Source: a virus. Taken from it: DNA of 64,000 bases. The translations under genes were made by a program, and so were the position numbers. The DNA lies in the IMG/VR virus record IMGVR_UViG_3300042519_001962, positions 1 to 64,000 of that record; one strand, written 5' to 3'. Below, piece after piece: positions 48,396-57,348 of the stretch. A model generated the notes under the pieces. It saw only the letters and a program-made list of their open reading frames with translations. It did no database searches and had not been told where the DNA came from. The stretch's first letter is position 1, and each line of letters opens with the position of its first letter.

Positions 48396-48925
48396 TATTT
48401 TAGTATGTTTTTTAAAGTATCATCGTTAACATCTACATAAATAAATGGAATATGGTGTTTAATTAGGGTATTTTCTATCTCCAAATCCAGCATTTTGGAT
48501 TCATTCAATGATTGGTACCTTTCCTTTTCATTATACCCACCCTCAGAACGTTTTAGAACGATATTAAGCGTATCATATTGATTATGAATGTCTAACACCA
48601 TTTTATCAAATGAATCACCATACAGCGTTGCTGGGTACTCAGTACCTTTATATACTGATTTATATACCAATGATAATACAATTGGTGAATCCAATATAAT
48701 ATAGTCAACCTTCCCATAACTCTTAACAATTCCCCTATGTTGGTTTGCAAGTACATACAATTGGTCTTTGATAGCAGAATGATTCTCATCCCATGCCAAT
48801 ACTTTTGGAAACTCATATGGATTATCACAACTTATGTGTTTCTTTTTTAACTTATATGTAAGACCATTGGCAATGGATGATTTCCCAATACCAGGTCCTC
48901 CAAATAGATTTACTATTTTACTCAT
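48377..48925 (-). CDS. P-loop nucleoside/nucleotide kinase-like protein
   Basis: 182 aa. GGPGIGKSS at residues 9-17 and ILDSPIVLSL fit an AAA_28/dNMP-kinase-like fold. The basic KRSEGGYNEKERYQ segment fits a lid. Substrate unknown; deoxynucleotide kinase is the likeliest in a phage. Confidence 0.75.
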   Translation of the reverse strand: MSKIVNLFGGPGIGKSSIANGLTYKLKKKHISCDNPYEFPKVLAWDENHSAIKDQLYVLANQHRGIVKSYGKVDYIILDSPIVLSLVYKSVYKGTEYPATLYGDSFDKMVLDIHNQYDTLNIVLKRSEGGYNEKERYQSLNESKMLDLEIENTLIKHHIPFIYVDVNDDTLKNILKYLDIPN

Positions 48926-49773
48926 AGGGATTGTATGTATGAATGTAATTTATCAGATGGACTCCAACCTAATCGATTTAAAGTATCATAGTTTTCTCTT
49001 AAAGTTGAACGATAATTTCCAGCTTGGTCTGGGATATGTACTTTTTGGATTTCACCAAATCTTTCTACCATCATATCATAAATTTCATTTATAGAATAGT
49101 TAACACCAGTTCCCAATTCCCAAGCATCATCATGCTTTTCTGAACCCATACCAACTCTATACAATCCATCAACAATATCTTCAACGTGAGTGAAATCTCT
49201 GCGTTGGTCACCATCACCAACTATTGTAAATGGTAATCCATTTTGAAGTTGATATCTCCAAATTCCAATTACAGCTGCCCATTTACCATCTACTAATTCA
49301 TTTGGACCATAGACATTATAGAATCTACAAATTTCAAAATCACAACCATAAGCAGTTTTGTACATCTTTAAGATATCCTCACCAATCTTCTTATCAGTTG
49401 CGTATGGTGAAGTTTGAGGGTTACACCAACGAGATGATGAACCTGCGTAAACTACCTTTACATTATTTTCTTTAGCCCATTCAGCTACCATTTGTGTACC
49501 ACCCGCATTTACCCTAAATGTTTCCATTGGGTCATCAAATGATGGTTGGATTCTACTTAGTGCAGCAAGATGGTAACATAAATCAAAGTTATCACCTTTC
49601 CAATACATCAAATGTTCTATATCACCATACACATAATTACATCCTTCAATTTCATACTCCTTCAATCCAGTTGAAAGGTCATCCAATGAAACTACATGAT
49701 GTCCTTCGGATAGTAATCGTTTAATTAAGTTTGAACCGATGAAGCCGTTCCCGCCTGTTACTAATACTTTCAT
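48922..49773 (-). CDS. NAD-dependent epimerase/dehydratase
   Basis: 283 aa. TGGNGFIGSNL is the dinucleotide loop; SSSRW and YATDK (Tyr and Lys three apart) form the catalytic pair of extended short-chain dehydrogenases; RRDFTHVEDIVDG is also typical. It could interconvert UDP- or CDP-sugars and feed the glycosyltransferases. It overlaps the kinase gene by 4 bases. Confidence 0.88.
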   Translation of the reverse strand: MKVLVTGGNGFIGSNLIKRLLSEGHHVVSLDDLSTGLKEYEIEGCNYVYGDIEHLMYWKGDNFDLCYHLAALSRIQPSFDDPMETFRVNAGGTQMVAEWAKENNVKVVYAGSSSRWCNPQTSPYATDKKIGEDILKMYKTAYGCDFEICRFYNVYGPNELVDGKWAAVIGIWRYQLQNGLPFTIVGDGDQRRDFTHVEDIVDGLYRVGMGSEKHDDAWELGTGVNYSINEIYDMMVERFGEIQKVHIPDQAGNYRSTLRENYDTLNRLGWSPSDKLHSYIQSL

Positions 49774-49777
49774 AATT

Positions 49778-51103
49778 TTAATTGTCTAAATAAATCCAAT
49801 CGGAATGTTTATCCGATTTTAGTTTCTGTCTTACTCTTTCAGATGAGATACCAAAATGGTTACCAGCATCTTCCATTGAATAGAATTCAATTCCATCACA
49901 ACTTATAACTGGTATTTCTAATCTAATATTATTATCCCACATATCCATCATTTCACCATAGGTAATATCATTACTATCCACCCGTTTCCAATGTCTATAT
50001 TTGGGATTGTTTGATTCAATATAATTTCTAGCAATTTGTTCGGTGAAATCTCCACCAATTAAATCTGCTATTTGTTTTGGGTTCTCAAACGGAACTCCAT
50101 CTACTTCGTATTTTATATGTGGGTTGGTTTCTTCACCAATGATTTGCCACTCTTTGTAAGATGATTTAGTACTTCTACATCTTCTCTCTACTTCAGATGC
50201 AACTAACTTATCTGCATCCACATCAATTGCCGCATGTCTAAATGATAGGTATTCCTTCCCATCTACTTTACACATAGGTTCACCACCTTCAATCTCAATA
50301 GTTGCGATATCAGGGTTTCCTTTTACAAAAATTAGAATGTTTTGATGAACTGATGGTATTTTACGATTTCTATCAAAGTAAGTTTTACCAACTCGTGAAG
50401 CTTGGTGTTGAGAATTGAATAGAATCATATCATTATAGAATTCCATTCCAGCTGATTCCAACATATCTATGGTTTTACGAACCAAACCTCTATATCTACC
50501 TTTAGAATACTTACCAGTTACGGATGGTTCTCTAACTTCAGATACTACAATCCCAAAGAATCGGTTATCTTTTAGTTTTTGAACTGATTTTAGGAGTATT
50601 GATTCATATACTTTATCAAATGAATCCACATCCATATTGGAAATATCATTCACATCATCAGTATAAATCTCCAAATCGTAGTAAGGTGGGCATGTAAATA
50701 CAAAATCAAATGATTCATCGGCTACCTTGTCCAATTCCTCATTCGAATCACCATTAATCCATAAGGGTTTTTTTGATTGCTCTTTGTTGGCTTTTACTTG
50801 TGATTTGGATAAATCAATTCCAACGTATCTTCGGTTCATCTCTTCACATACGATACCTCTCACACTACCACCAGCGAATGGGTCTAATACCATTCCACCT
50901 TTGGGTGAGAACCAATCGTACATCAATTCACAAAGTACTGGGTCAAATACGGAAACTGAATTGGGTGTATCCCAAAAGATAGTTTTGGATTGAGTATCCT
51001 CTCTACCTAATTCAGATTGGATACCATAATTAGTAATCCAATATTCCTTTCTTTGCTTCCATTCCTTTGTTCTAGTATCTAATACTGAAAAGGGTGTAAA
51101 CAT
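49778..51103 (-). CDS. DNA methyltransferase, N6A/N4C type
   Basis: 441 aa. DPFAGGSVRG (residues 74-83) is motif I and FTCPPYYDLEIY (136-147) is the catalytic motif IV (PPYY class). A C-terminal NUMOD-like region (YKEWQIIGE and EDAGNHFGIS) probably helps target DNA. The Met at 51103 is used, as the longer frame lies in the promoter region. It may protect phage DNA from restriction. Confidence 0.85.
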   Translation of the reverse strand: MFTPFSVLDTRTKEWKQRKEYWITNYGIQSELGREDTQSKTIFWDTPNSVSVFDPVLCELMYDWFSPKGGMVLDPFAGGSVRGIVCEEMNRRYVGIDLSKSQVKANKEQSKKPLWINGDSNEELDKVADESFDFVFTCPPYYDLEIYTDDVNDISNMDVDSFDKVYESILLKSVQKLKDNRFFGIVVSEVREPSVTGKYSKGRYRGLVRKTIDMLESAGMEFYNDMILFNSQHQASRVGKTYFDRNRKIPSVHQNILIFVKGNPDIATIEIEGGEPMCKVDGKEYLSFRHAAIDVDADKLVASEVERRCRSTKSSYKEWQIIGEETNPHIKYEVDGVPFENPKQIADLIGGDFTEQIARNYIESNNPKYRHWKRVDSNDITYGEMMDMWDNNIRLEIPVISCDGIEFYSMEDAGNHFGISSERVRQKLKSDKHSDWIYLDN

Positions 51104-51122
51104 ATAACATATTTTATAAACA

Positions 51123-51154
51123 CAAAGATACAAAAAAAGCTTGGTATATCCAAG
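51123..51154 (-). promoter_or_regulatory. Promoter embedded in a terminator stem
   Basis: CTTG-N20-TATCTTTG. The -33 box is part of the terminator stem at 51135-51159. Confidence 0.8.
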
Positions 51155-51159
51155 CTTTT
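51132..51159 (-). terminator. Terminator overlapping a promoter
   Basis: AAAAGCTTGG pairs with CCAAGCTTTT around a TATAT loop; the minus strand continues with T7. It follows the DUF7936 gene. Confidence 0.85.
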
Positions 51160-51185
51160 CTTTAATTATTTTTTATTAGGTGATA

Positions 51186-51635
51186 TTATTCACCATCAAC
51201 CACAACTTCAGTTGTAGTTTCAGTTGTTGGAGCTGCTGTTGGTGCAGGTTCCATCGGACCAGCCGGAGTCACACTTCCAGATGTAGGTGACCAAGGTAAA
51301 TCAGTTTCACCAACTTCTTTAATAGCGTATTCTTTTTGGTTGATTTGCTTTAAGATTTGTTCATTGATGTGAGCCATATAATTAGTTGGTGCACTACCAG
51401 ATACTATATTTTGAATCCAACCTAATACAACTTCTTCAGTAAGTTGCTCATAAGGAATAAATCCCGCCTCATCAGCATCAGGAATATCCAATGGAGTTGC
51501 TCCACTAAATGTACCTTCAGTACCATTTTCATTAGTACCAATTAATTTCCATTGGGTTCCAATTACTAAATCAGTTAAATCAGCAGTATCTTGCTTTTTT
51601 AAACCCGTTAATTTCCATTCGTATGTTAATGCCAT
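51186..51635 (-). CDS. DUF7936-like phage protein, 149 aa
   Basis: ALTYEWKLTGLKKQD, GTFSGATPLDIPD and ATTT-rich C-terminus (PTAAPTTETTTE). The pattern of the first 110 residues matches DUF7936, a domain found in T4-like phages. A virion role is likely. It ends the transcript at the terminator 51135-51159. Confidence 0.75.
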   Translation of the reverse strand: MALTYEWKLTGLKKQDTADLTDLVIGTQWKLIGTNENGTEGTFSGATPLDIPDADEAGFIPYEQLTEEVVLGWIQNIVSGSAPTNYMAHINEQILKQINQKEYAIKEVGETDLPWSPTSGSVTPAGPMEPAPTAAPTTETTTEVVVDGE

Positions 51636-51695
51636 AATAAATCTTTTTTTGTTTTCTTATTATAAATATATATCTTTTTTGTTTTCGCTATTTTT

Positions 51696-52295
51696 TTAGT
51701 GAATATGTTTAACTTCATGCCCTTCCCAACCTTTAGTTGGTTTTGAATTAGGAAAATCAAAACATTTCCACTTCTTTTGTTTTGAAAAATAGATATGTTT
51801 AACCATTGATGTTGGAACATGTCCTCCGGTTGGTAGGACTTTATGTCCTTTTCCAAATACCAACTCAACTTTAACTTTTAGTTTTTCGGTATCATCCCAT
51901 TTTCTTTCCTGCTCTTCTAACATTCTCCACTCACCTCTATTCATATATTGGTCTTGTAGTGCACAATTCAAATATGAAAACGTTTGTTTTAAATTTTCTA
52001 TATTATCAGAAAATGTAGCTGCTGGTGCTAAGTGACCCTTATCATATACATTTGTACGATAATCATTAGCATCTGATGTATGTACATCCTTTTCAGTATA
52101 AAAATCCATAGAACCTCTATTCACATTTGTAGCTCTATTAGTTGATTCATATGTTAACCAAAGTGGTTGTTCGAATACCTCTGAATATAGTACTTCAAAT
52201 ATTGGGGTTTTTACCTTAACTTCATGTCGGTGAGAATCACCTGTAAATGAAAATAATATTAAAATAAATGGGATAAATAAACTTAATCTTTTCAT
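51696..52295 (-). CDS. Secreted DNA/RNA non-specific endonuclease
   Basis: 199 aa. Signal peptide (MKRLSLFIPFILILFSFTG, cleavage near residue 19). The NUC motif YDKGHLAPAA has DKGH at residues 85-88, close to the DRGH of serratial nucleases with Lys for Arg. NCALQDQYMNRGEW continues the active site. It would degrade extracellular or periplasmic nucleic acid, possibly from competing phages or lysed hosts. Confidence 0.85.
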   Translation of the reverse strand: MKRLSLFIPFILILFSFTGDSHRHEVKVKTPIFEVLYSEVFEQPLWLTYESTNRATNVNRGSMDFYTEKDVHTSDANDYRTNVYDKGHLAPAATFSDNIENLKQTFSYLNCALQDQYMNRGEWRMLEEQERKWDDTEKLKVKVELVFGKGHKVLPTGGHVPTSMVKHIYFSKQKKWKCFDFPNSKPTKGWEGHEVKHIH

Positions 52296-52298
52296 TTC

Positions 52299-53156
52299 TT
52301 ATTTTGCTAGTTTCTTTTCATTATATGAATCTACGAATTTCTCCATCAACTCAGCCGGTATTGGTTCGTTAGCCAATTTCTCAGCAATCATCTGAGCGAA
52401 TTTCTCCATATATACATCTTCATTCTCTTCTTCATCTCCAGCAAATATTGCCGCTTTACCTACTCCTTTTAAAATCGTTTCACCTACTACGTGAGGAATA
52501 AACTCCATAGCAACGTGTTGACCGAATGCAGCAGCTCCGTGTGCTAATCCACCGGTTGCAGCTCCAAATAGAGCAGTTGTTACAACTTTAATAGCTACTG
52601 CTTTTAAAGCCTTCTTTTGGTGGTCATTCATCTCTTCACCTTTAAATAGTGATTTAACTGCACCACCTGCAGTTTTGAATTCTTCTACTTCACCTTTAGC
52701 GCCCTTTTTAACAGCTTCCCAAGCTCCTTTAGCTTTATCTGAAATTGCGTGTCCCCAACTTCTTCTTTCCTTAGAACCTCCTTTATGTGAATCAGATTTA
52801 AAGAATTCTTTTTCTTCTTTGGCCCATCCTTTGATTTTATCACTAATTCTACCAACTGCTTCCTTAGCCTTAGCAGCCAATCCCTTTTCGTAATCGGTTT
52901 TCTCAGCCGGTTCCTTTGTAGGTTCTTCGGCCGCTTTTGGAGTTTCTCCTCCAGCTTTCTTATCAGCTGGTTTATCAAATATATTTACTTTAGGTTTAGG
53001 AGGTGCACCAGCATCTCCCTTTTCAGGTTCTTCATAATCGCCGGATTTAATTGCAGCATCTCTGGTTTCTCTTGAACCAAAGTTTACTACCTTACCCGTT
53101 TTTGTTGATTTTGCTACGAAGCTTTCTTCGTTCAACAAGTCCATTAATTTTATCAT
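52299..53156 (-). CDS. Internal-protein-like protein with targeting leader
   Basis: 285 aa. It starts MIKLMDLLNEE, similar to the capsid-targeting leader of T4 internal proteins (a short helix ending LxE). The middle is a Lys/Ala/Glu-rich charged region and the C-terminal half has a hydrophobic segment (ALFGAATGGLAHGAAAF). Cleavage would occur after LLNE by the prohead protease. It may be packaged and ejected. Function unknown. Confidence 0.6.
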   Translation of the reverse strand: MIKLMDLLNEESFVAKSTKTGKVVNFGSRETRDAAIKSGDYEEPEKGDAGAPPKPKVNIFDKPADKKAGGETPKAAEEPTKEPAEKTDYEKGLAAKAKEAVGRISDKIKGWAKEEKEFFKSDSHKGGSKERRSWGHAISDKAKGAWEAVKKGAKGEVEEFKTAGGAVKSLFKGEEMNDHQKKALKAVAIKVVTTALFGAATGGLAHGAAAFGQHVAMEFIPHVVGETILKGVGKAAIFAGDEEENEDVYMEKFAQMIAEKLANEPIPAELMEKFVDSYNEKKLAK

Positions 53157-53905
53157 TTCTTAATCAGATTAGATTTTTTTAATATTCTAGCAGTTGCTAC
53201 CCATTTTTTTCCAATTGGATTATAAAGTGGTTTTCTTAAGAACGCATCTACTGCTTGTTGTACTGGTCTATTTACCGGTTTGTAAACGGTATTATCTACA
53301 ATTACAAAGTTACCACTAAACATACCTTGGAATGCTCCTAAGTTATTTTGACAATCTTTCCAAATTTTGGTTACCAACTCATCCGATAGAACTCTATCTC
53401 GGTTTTTATTTCTTTCCAATGCTACTTCCAATGATGTATTTACAAACACCATTGAACAATCATATCCTAATGATTCAGCATGTTCCATTTTCTTTTTAAT
53501 CTTAGATACCTCATCTCCGGTTCCATCGATAATCATACCCAATCTACCAGCTTCATAAAAAGCTCTTTGTTTATCGGTAATCGCTTTTGCTTTTCCTCTA
53601 ATTGAATTATCTCCCTTAGTGATTAAATCCCAAAGTTCCGGGTCATTCTTTTCAATGTTACCCAACTCCTTCATATCAATACCATTATCTTTAAGACCCT
53701 TCTCAAATGCAGTATCAGAATTTACTAATTTCAATCCACCAGCAGATACCGATGAAAATGCAGATTTACCCACTCCAAATATCTCTTTAGCAGTAAATGA
53801 TTTCCCACTTCCAGGTCCTCCTGCCATAAATACACATTTTAAGATTCCCGGGTCATCAACACCCTCACTTAGAATCCCTTTAATTATTTCCTTTAAACTT
53901 ATCAT
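53153..53905 (-). CDS. Zeta-toxin-like P-loop kinase with targeting leader
   Basis: 250 aa. The leader MISLKEIIKGILSE is followed by a P-loop AGGPGSGKS at residues 28-36, then NSDTAF and IIDGTGDEVSK. The nearest known fold is the zeta-toxin/PNKP-like kinase family. It shares its N-terminus with its neighbours on both sides, which argues that all three are delivered with the capsid. The target is unknown. Confidence 0.7.
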   Translation of the reverse strand: MISLKEIIKGILSEGVDDPGILKCVFMAGGPGSGKSFTAKEIFGVGKSAFSSVSAGGLKLVNSDTAFEKGLKDNGIDMKELGNIEKNDPELWDLITKGDNSIRGKAKAITDKQRAFYEAGRLGMIIDGTGDEVSKIKKKMEHAESLGYDCSMVFVNTSLEVALERNKNRDRVLSDELVTKIWKDCQNNLGAFQGMFSGNFVIVDNTVYKPVNRPVQQAVDAFLRKPLYNPIGKKWVATARILKKSNLIKK

Positions 53906-54318
53906 TATCTTATTTTATTTAAATTCTTTACTATTGAGGTTACTTCACTATTATCAAAATTATGTTCCGATGATATTTGTGACCGGTTTATGGTTTTCCA
54001 TATCGGAGTTCCATTTATAGTGATATCGGATAGTATATCGTTTTTACTTCTACATCCGTTATAATCACAATACTTCCCACCATACAAAACACAAACGTGA
54101 ACCATCGCTTTCGTTTCCGGTTCTATTATAGCTACATACTTACCTCTATTTCCTAAATACTTATTCAGACCATCAGCAAATGTATAACATCCTCCACTCA
54201 TATACCAATCTGTCCAATTGGTATCTTTTCTATATTGTTCTAATGTATCATCTAAATCCGATACACTTATCACAACCTCATTTAGTACTTCATAGATAAT
54301 TTCTTTTAAACTTATCAT
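53905..54318 (-). CDS. Papain-fold-like protein with targeting leader
   Basis: 137 aa. The leader MISLKEIIYEVLNE precedes GGCYTFADGLNKYLG with Cys44, VHVCVLYG with His74 and YCDYNG with Asp85, which could be a catalytic triad of a transglutaminase or peptidase fold. It overlaps the zeta-like gene by one base. Activity is inference. Confidence 0.55.
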   Translation of the reverse strand: MISLKEIIYEVLNEVVISVSDLDDTLEQYRKDTNWTDWYMSGGCYTFADGLNKYLGNRGKYVAIIEPETKAMVHVCVLYGGKYCDYNGCRSKNDILSDITINGTPIWKTINRSQISSEHNFDNSEVTSIVKNLNKIR

Positions 54319-54319
54319 A

Positions 54320-55090
54320 TTAATACTTTTTAATTTGCTTATAATCTAATATAGATATTGGTTTTACAATTATTTCGTTCCAAAGTGAGGTTTTGTTCTC
54401 AGTACAATTCACTAAATCCGTACATAGATTATTCTCATTATCCGGGTATGAAAAACGGAATAAGTTAGCTGCCCGATTTCCTCTATCAGTTGCAAATGAT
54501 TTTACATCTGATTTAAATGCGGCTACTAACTCTCCTCTTATCTTTACCAATATATTACTCTCCGGTCTAAAGAACTCCTTTGCTTGGGTAGTAAACGTTG
54601 ATATAGAAAAACTATACCCACTTCGGATACTATCTGCAAGGTTTCTGAATCCCTCCTCAGATGTCCAATGGTACGTTACCACCTCAGAACCTACGTTACC
54701 ATAAGTATCCTTAGTAAACGATTTATCCAATAGAATATAAGGTTCAATTGCTCCTCTACTATTAAAGAACGCAATCCTATCATTGTTTATGTTCTTTATA
54801 TAATCCCCAAACTCATCTCTGATTCCCCATATCCTATGGTTTACAAAATCTTCAATAAAGTCTAAAACGTTTTTCTTGGTCAAATCCCCATACAAATCGG
54901 TTTCAACCCATAGTTGATATCCAAAATAAGTATCTATAAGTTCCATCATCTTCGGGTCCGTAGGTAAAACCCCACCCCTAGTATCGGAACCACCCTTTTG
55001 TAGGTCTAAAAAACGCTTAGAGATACGTTCCCACTCTCCAATAGTGTGGAACGAATCCTCCGGTTTTTGATATCCTCTTACTTTGTACAT
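54320..55090 (-). CDS. Possible ADP-ribosyltransferase-like protein
   Basis: 256 aa. The second half has YHWTSEEGFRNLADSI, STFTTQAKEF and a final LWNEIIV, an arrangement like the R-S-E triad of ADP-ribosyltransferases (STS and ExE motifs). The N-terminal half is helical. It is next to the internal-protein-like genes, as T4 Alt is. The call is tentative. Confidence 0.4.
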   Translation of the reverse strand: MYKVRGYQKPEDSFHTIGEWERISKRFLDLQKGGSDTRGGVLPTDPKMMELIDTYFGYQLWVETDLYGDLTKKNVLDFIEDFVNHRIWGIRDEFGDYIKNINNDRIAFFNSRGAIEPYILLDKSFTKDTYGNVGSEVVTYHWTSEEGFRNLADSIRSGYSFSISTFTTQAKEFFRPESNILVKIRGELVAAFKSDVKSFATDRGNRAANLFRFSYPDNENNLCTDLVNCTENKTSLWNEIIVKPISILDYKQIKKY

Positions 55091-55121
55091 AGACTCGAAA
55101 TTGGGTTGTTACTTAACTCCC

Positions 55122-55229
55122 CTATAAATATGGATAATTTCCATTTTTGGTTGCTTCCCATATCCCTTCCCCAGCTTCTAATGTAAGAGATACTAACCTC
55201 TTCCAAAACCTTTTTAGTTTATCCCTCAT
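55122..55229 (-). CDS. Hypothetical microprotein, 35 aa
   Basis: Basic N-terminus (MRDKLKRFWKRLVSLTLEA) and a short tail. Overlaps the upstream gene by 11 bases. Function unknown. Confidence 0.55.
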   Translation of the reverse strand: MRDKLKRFWKRLVSLTLEAGEGIWEATKNGNYPYL

Positions 55230-55428
55230 ATGGTATCTCCATCTGCCTATCTACTAAAGTTCGTTCGGTTTCACCACTTTGACGGGAGTATATCGTTTTT
55301 CCCTTATCCGGGGATTCAAAGATTTTCTCCCCAGTTGTGGATTCTCTCCAATACGCTCTACGGATAACATTTCCCAACTCAGCATCGTTTGGGTATTTGT
55401 TGATTAACTCTATAATTTTATTGTCCAT
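55219..55428 (-). CDS. Conserved phage protein, 69 aa
   Basis: ELINKYPNDAELGNVIRR and TERTLVDRQMEIPYEG resemble small conserved proteins of T4-like phages. Function unknown. Confidence 0.7.
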   Translation of the reverse strand: MDNKIIELINKYPNDAELGNVIRRAYWRESTTGEKIFESPDKGKTIYSRQSGETERTLVDRQMEIPYEG

Positions 55429-55628
55429 CCTTTTAAAAAATTTATTCTTAAGTAATACAATGTACTACATATCCCCTTATCCTTAAACTCCTTATACGTC
55501 TTTAACTTCTCATCGGTTTGAAGTAAATCCCTTTCCCATTTTGGTTGTATTCCCAAGCGGCTTTGTATTTCGTATATAAATCTTTCTAATCTACTACGTT
55601 GTGGATTCGGATGTGCGGAGTTATTCAT
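55410..55628 (-). CDS. Hypothetical protein, 72 aa
   Basis: MNNSAHPNPQRSRLERF and a C-terminal hydrophobic-basic segment. The Met at 55628 is chosen since the longer frame would begin at a promoter-like site. Function unknown. Confidence 0.6.
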   Translation of the reverse strand: MNNSAHPNPQRSRLERFIYEIQSRLGIQPKWERDLLQTDEKLKTYKEFKDKGICSTLYYLRINFLKGWTIKL

Positions 55629-55664
55629 ATAGTAATAAGTGTAAGGATAGCTAAATGTAATATT

Positions 55665-55698
55665 CAAATATAAGTATAAATATAACAAAACTATCAAA
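55665..55698 (-). promoter_or_regulatory. Possible promoter, relaxed spacing
   Basis: TTTG and TATATTTG separated by 22 rather than 20 bases. It lies ahead of the gene at 55628. Confidence 0.4.
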
Positions 55699-55765
55699 AA
55701 AATTAAGGTTGCGACTCACCCCCCACCGAATCGATGAAAAGGAGGTATCCCCTTAATCCCAATAA

Positions 55766-55876
55766 CTAAATTTCATCTACACCATCTACATGCGTATCTC
55801 CATACTCATCATCGGTGTGGGGTTCGTTATTCCACTCTTCATTAAAATACTTAAAAGTTGGATATTTGATTTCCAT
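55766..55876 (-). CDS. Acidic microprotein, 36 aa
   Basis: MEIKYPTFKYFNEEWNNE then an Asp/Glu-rich tail. It is one base after the next gene. Function unknown. Confidence 0.6.
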   Translation of the reverse strand: MEIKYPTFKYFNEEWNNEPHTDDEYGDTHVDGVDEI

Positions 55877-55877
55877 C

Positions 55878-56072
55878 TTAAAATATATTAATTACAATTT
55901 TTGCTATTTGATTTTGTGATACCCGAATGGGTACTATTGTATCCCCTGTTATAGGGTTGATTAGAAGTCTACCATCGTTCAACATTTTGTTTTGGGCCGC
56001 TGTAAGTGATTCCAATATCTTTTTAGTGATAAGTGGGTCTTGTACTTCTGCCTCTGATAGTAAACCAAACAT
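55878..56072 (-). CDS. Hypothetical protein, 64 aa
   Basis: Helical start and then PITGDTIVPIRVSQNQI. No family recognised. Confidence 0.6.
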   Translation of the reverse strand: MFGLLSEAEVQDPLITKKILESLTAAQNKMLNDGRLLINPITGDTIVPIRVSQNQIAKIVINIF

Positions 56073-56083
56073 AATCTATTCTC

Positions 56084-56359
56084 CTAATAAGATAATTTAA
56101 CCCCTACAATGCATTCTACCAATCCTTCGTACTTTGAATCAATTGGTGTGATTGATGTTATAATCCATTTTGATTTTTGAAAATTAAGTACTCCTCCTAC
56201 CGATAATACCGGTCCACCTTCAAAGTCAAACATTACCGTTTCACCGGAATCATTTGTTGATGTTCTTTGAAATTGAGATTCCCCAGTAATCCTAAGTCTA
56301 TTGGTATCTAATTTTTCGATAACTCTCTCTAATCCGTATCTGCTTTTAATCATTTCCAT
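56084..56359 (-). CDS. Hypothetical protein, 91 aa
   Basis: Beta-rich protein with TVMFDFEGGPVLSVGG. Structural-protein-like composition. No family recognised. Confidence 0.6.
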   Translation of the reverse strand: MEMIKSRYGLERVIEKLDTNRLRITGESQFQRTSTNDSGETVMFDFEGGPVLSVGGVLNFQKSKWIITSITPIDSKYEGLVECIVGVKLSY

Positions 56360-56370
56360 ATCAATAAGTA

Positions 56371-56547
56371 TTATAGTTGATATTCTTTTAGTTTTTCATT
56401 ATAAATAGTATCCAAAGATTCAATTAAATCCTTGTCATCATACATATTACTAAAATTATTTATTAATTTTTTCACACTTCCATTTGCCATTGCAGCGTAT
56501 TGTGCAGTTTTAATTGTATTTAGTACTTTAAAGTATGCTTCTTTCAT
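56371..56547 (-). CDS. Hypothetical protein, 58 aa
   Basis: MKEAYFKVLNTIKTAQYAA followed by a helical tail. Its start overlaps the stop of the upstream gene (ATGA), which supports translation. Confidence 0.65.
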   Translation of the reverse strand: MKEAYFKVLNTIKTAQYAAMANGSVKKLINNFSNMYDDKDLIESLDTIYNEKLKEYQL

Positions 56548-57005
56548 ATGATTCCTCTAATTTGTAATTCTGATTTAGTGTAACCAAGCTTACATTGTTT
56601 TTTATACCACCAATATAAATCTTCAGTAGTACCCTTACCCCGCTTTCTTTCCATAGCCTTCTCCCATAAATCCTTTTCGAATTCTTCGGCTAATGCTCTT
56701 TGTAATTCTCGCAATCGTTTATTCTCATCAGTATTACCTACTTCATCTAACTTAAGAGCTTTTACTCTTTTAATTCTACCAGCATACAATGCCTCCATCT
56801 CTAATTGAGCTGGGTCTGAAATAAGTGCATTCTTTTTAGTCAATTCATAAGCTTCAATCGCAAGTTCTCTATTATACTTTGCCTCATCAAAATAAGGTGA
56901 AACTTCAAAATCACCATTTTGAATCCTTCGGAGTAATGGAGCTGATTTTGGTAGTGGCTTCTTTCTAAGTTTAGATGTGTACCAACGGAATTTATTATAT
57001 GCCAT
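56544..57005 (-). CDS. Conserved phage protein, 153 aa
   Basis: Basic, helical. NKFRWYTSKLRKKPLPKSA at the start, then RELQRALAEEFEKDLWEKA and a C-terminal YWWYKKQCKLG. Similar proteins exist in T4-like phages. Function unknown. Confidence 0.65.
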   Translation of the reverse strand: MAYNKFRWYTSKLRKKPLPKSAPLLRRIQNGDFEVSPYFDEAKYNRELAIEAYELTKKNALISDPAQLEMEALYAGRIKRVKALKLDEVGNTDENKRLRELQRALAEEFEKDLWEKAMERKRGKGTTEDLYWWYKKQCKLGYTKSELQIRGII

Positions 57006-57006
57006 A

Positions 57007-57270
57007 TTACAATTTTTGGATTTGTTCTAATATATCAGTAACTTCTGTTTCTGATAAATACCCAATAACATCATCTGTAATTGGAGTATCATATGTCAAA
57101 TCACCATCAGTACCTAATACTGCTAATTCATATTTTCCCCTATCACCACCATAGGTATATGGGGTCTTAACTACACTAGCACCATATCCATTTTCAAATA
57201 TGATACGACTCATCACACCTCCCATTCCGGCAGTATGTGGTTTAAATTCTAAATCTTTGAATGTTTTCAT
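57007..57270 (-). CDS. Conserved phage protein, 87 aa
   Basis: MKTFKDLEFKPHTAGMGGVMS then YGASVVKTPYTYGGDRGKYE; a family of small phage proteins known to me only by sequence. The Met at 57270 is used because the promoter's start site lies near the longer frame's start. Confidence 0.7.
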   Translation of the reverse strand: MKTFKDLEFKPHTAGMGGVMSRIIFENGYGASVVKTPYTYGGDRGKYELAVLGTDGDLTYDTPITDDVIGYLSETEVTDILEQIQKL

Positions 57271-57316
57271 CTTTATCTTTTTTACGAATGCTTGTATATT
57301 ATAGTAATTCATATTT

Positions 57317-57348
57317 CAAATATACAAAAAATAATTCAAATAACCTAA
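57317..57348 (-). promoter_or_regulatory. Promoter, 32-bp Bacteroidota type
   Basis: TTAG-N20-TATATTTG; its -33 box is the stop codon of the 48-aa gene upstream. Confidence 0.7.
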
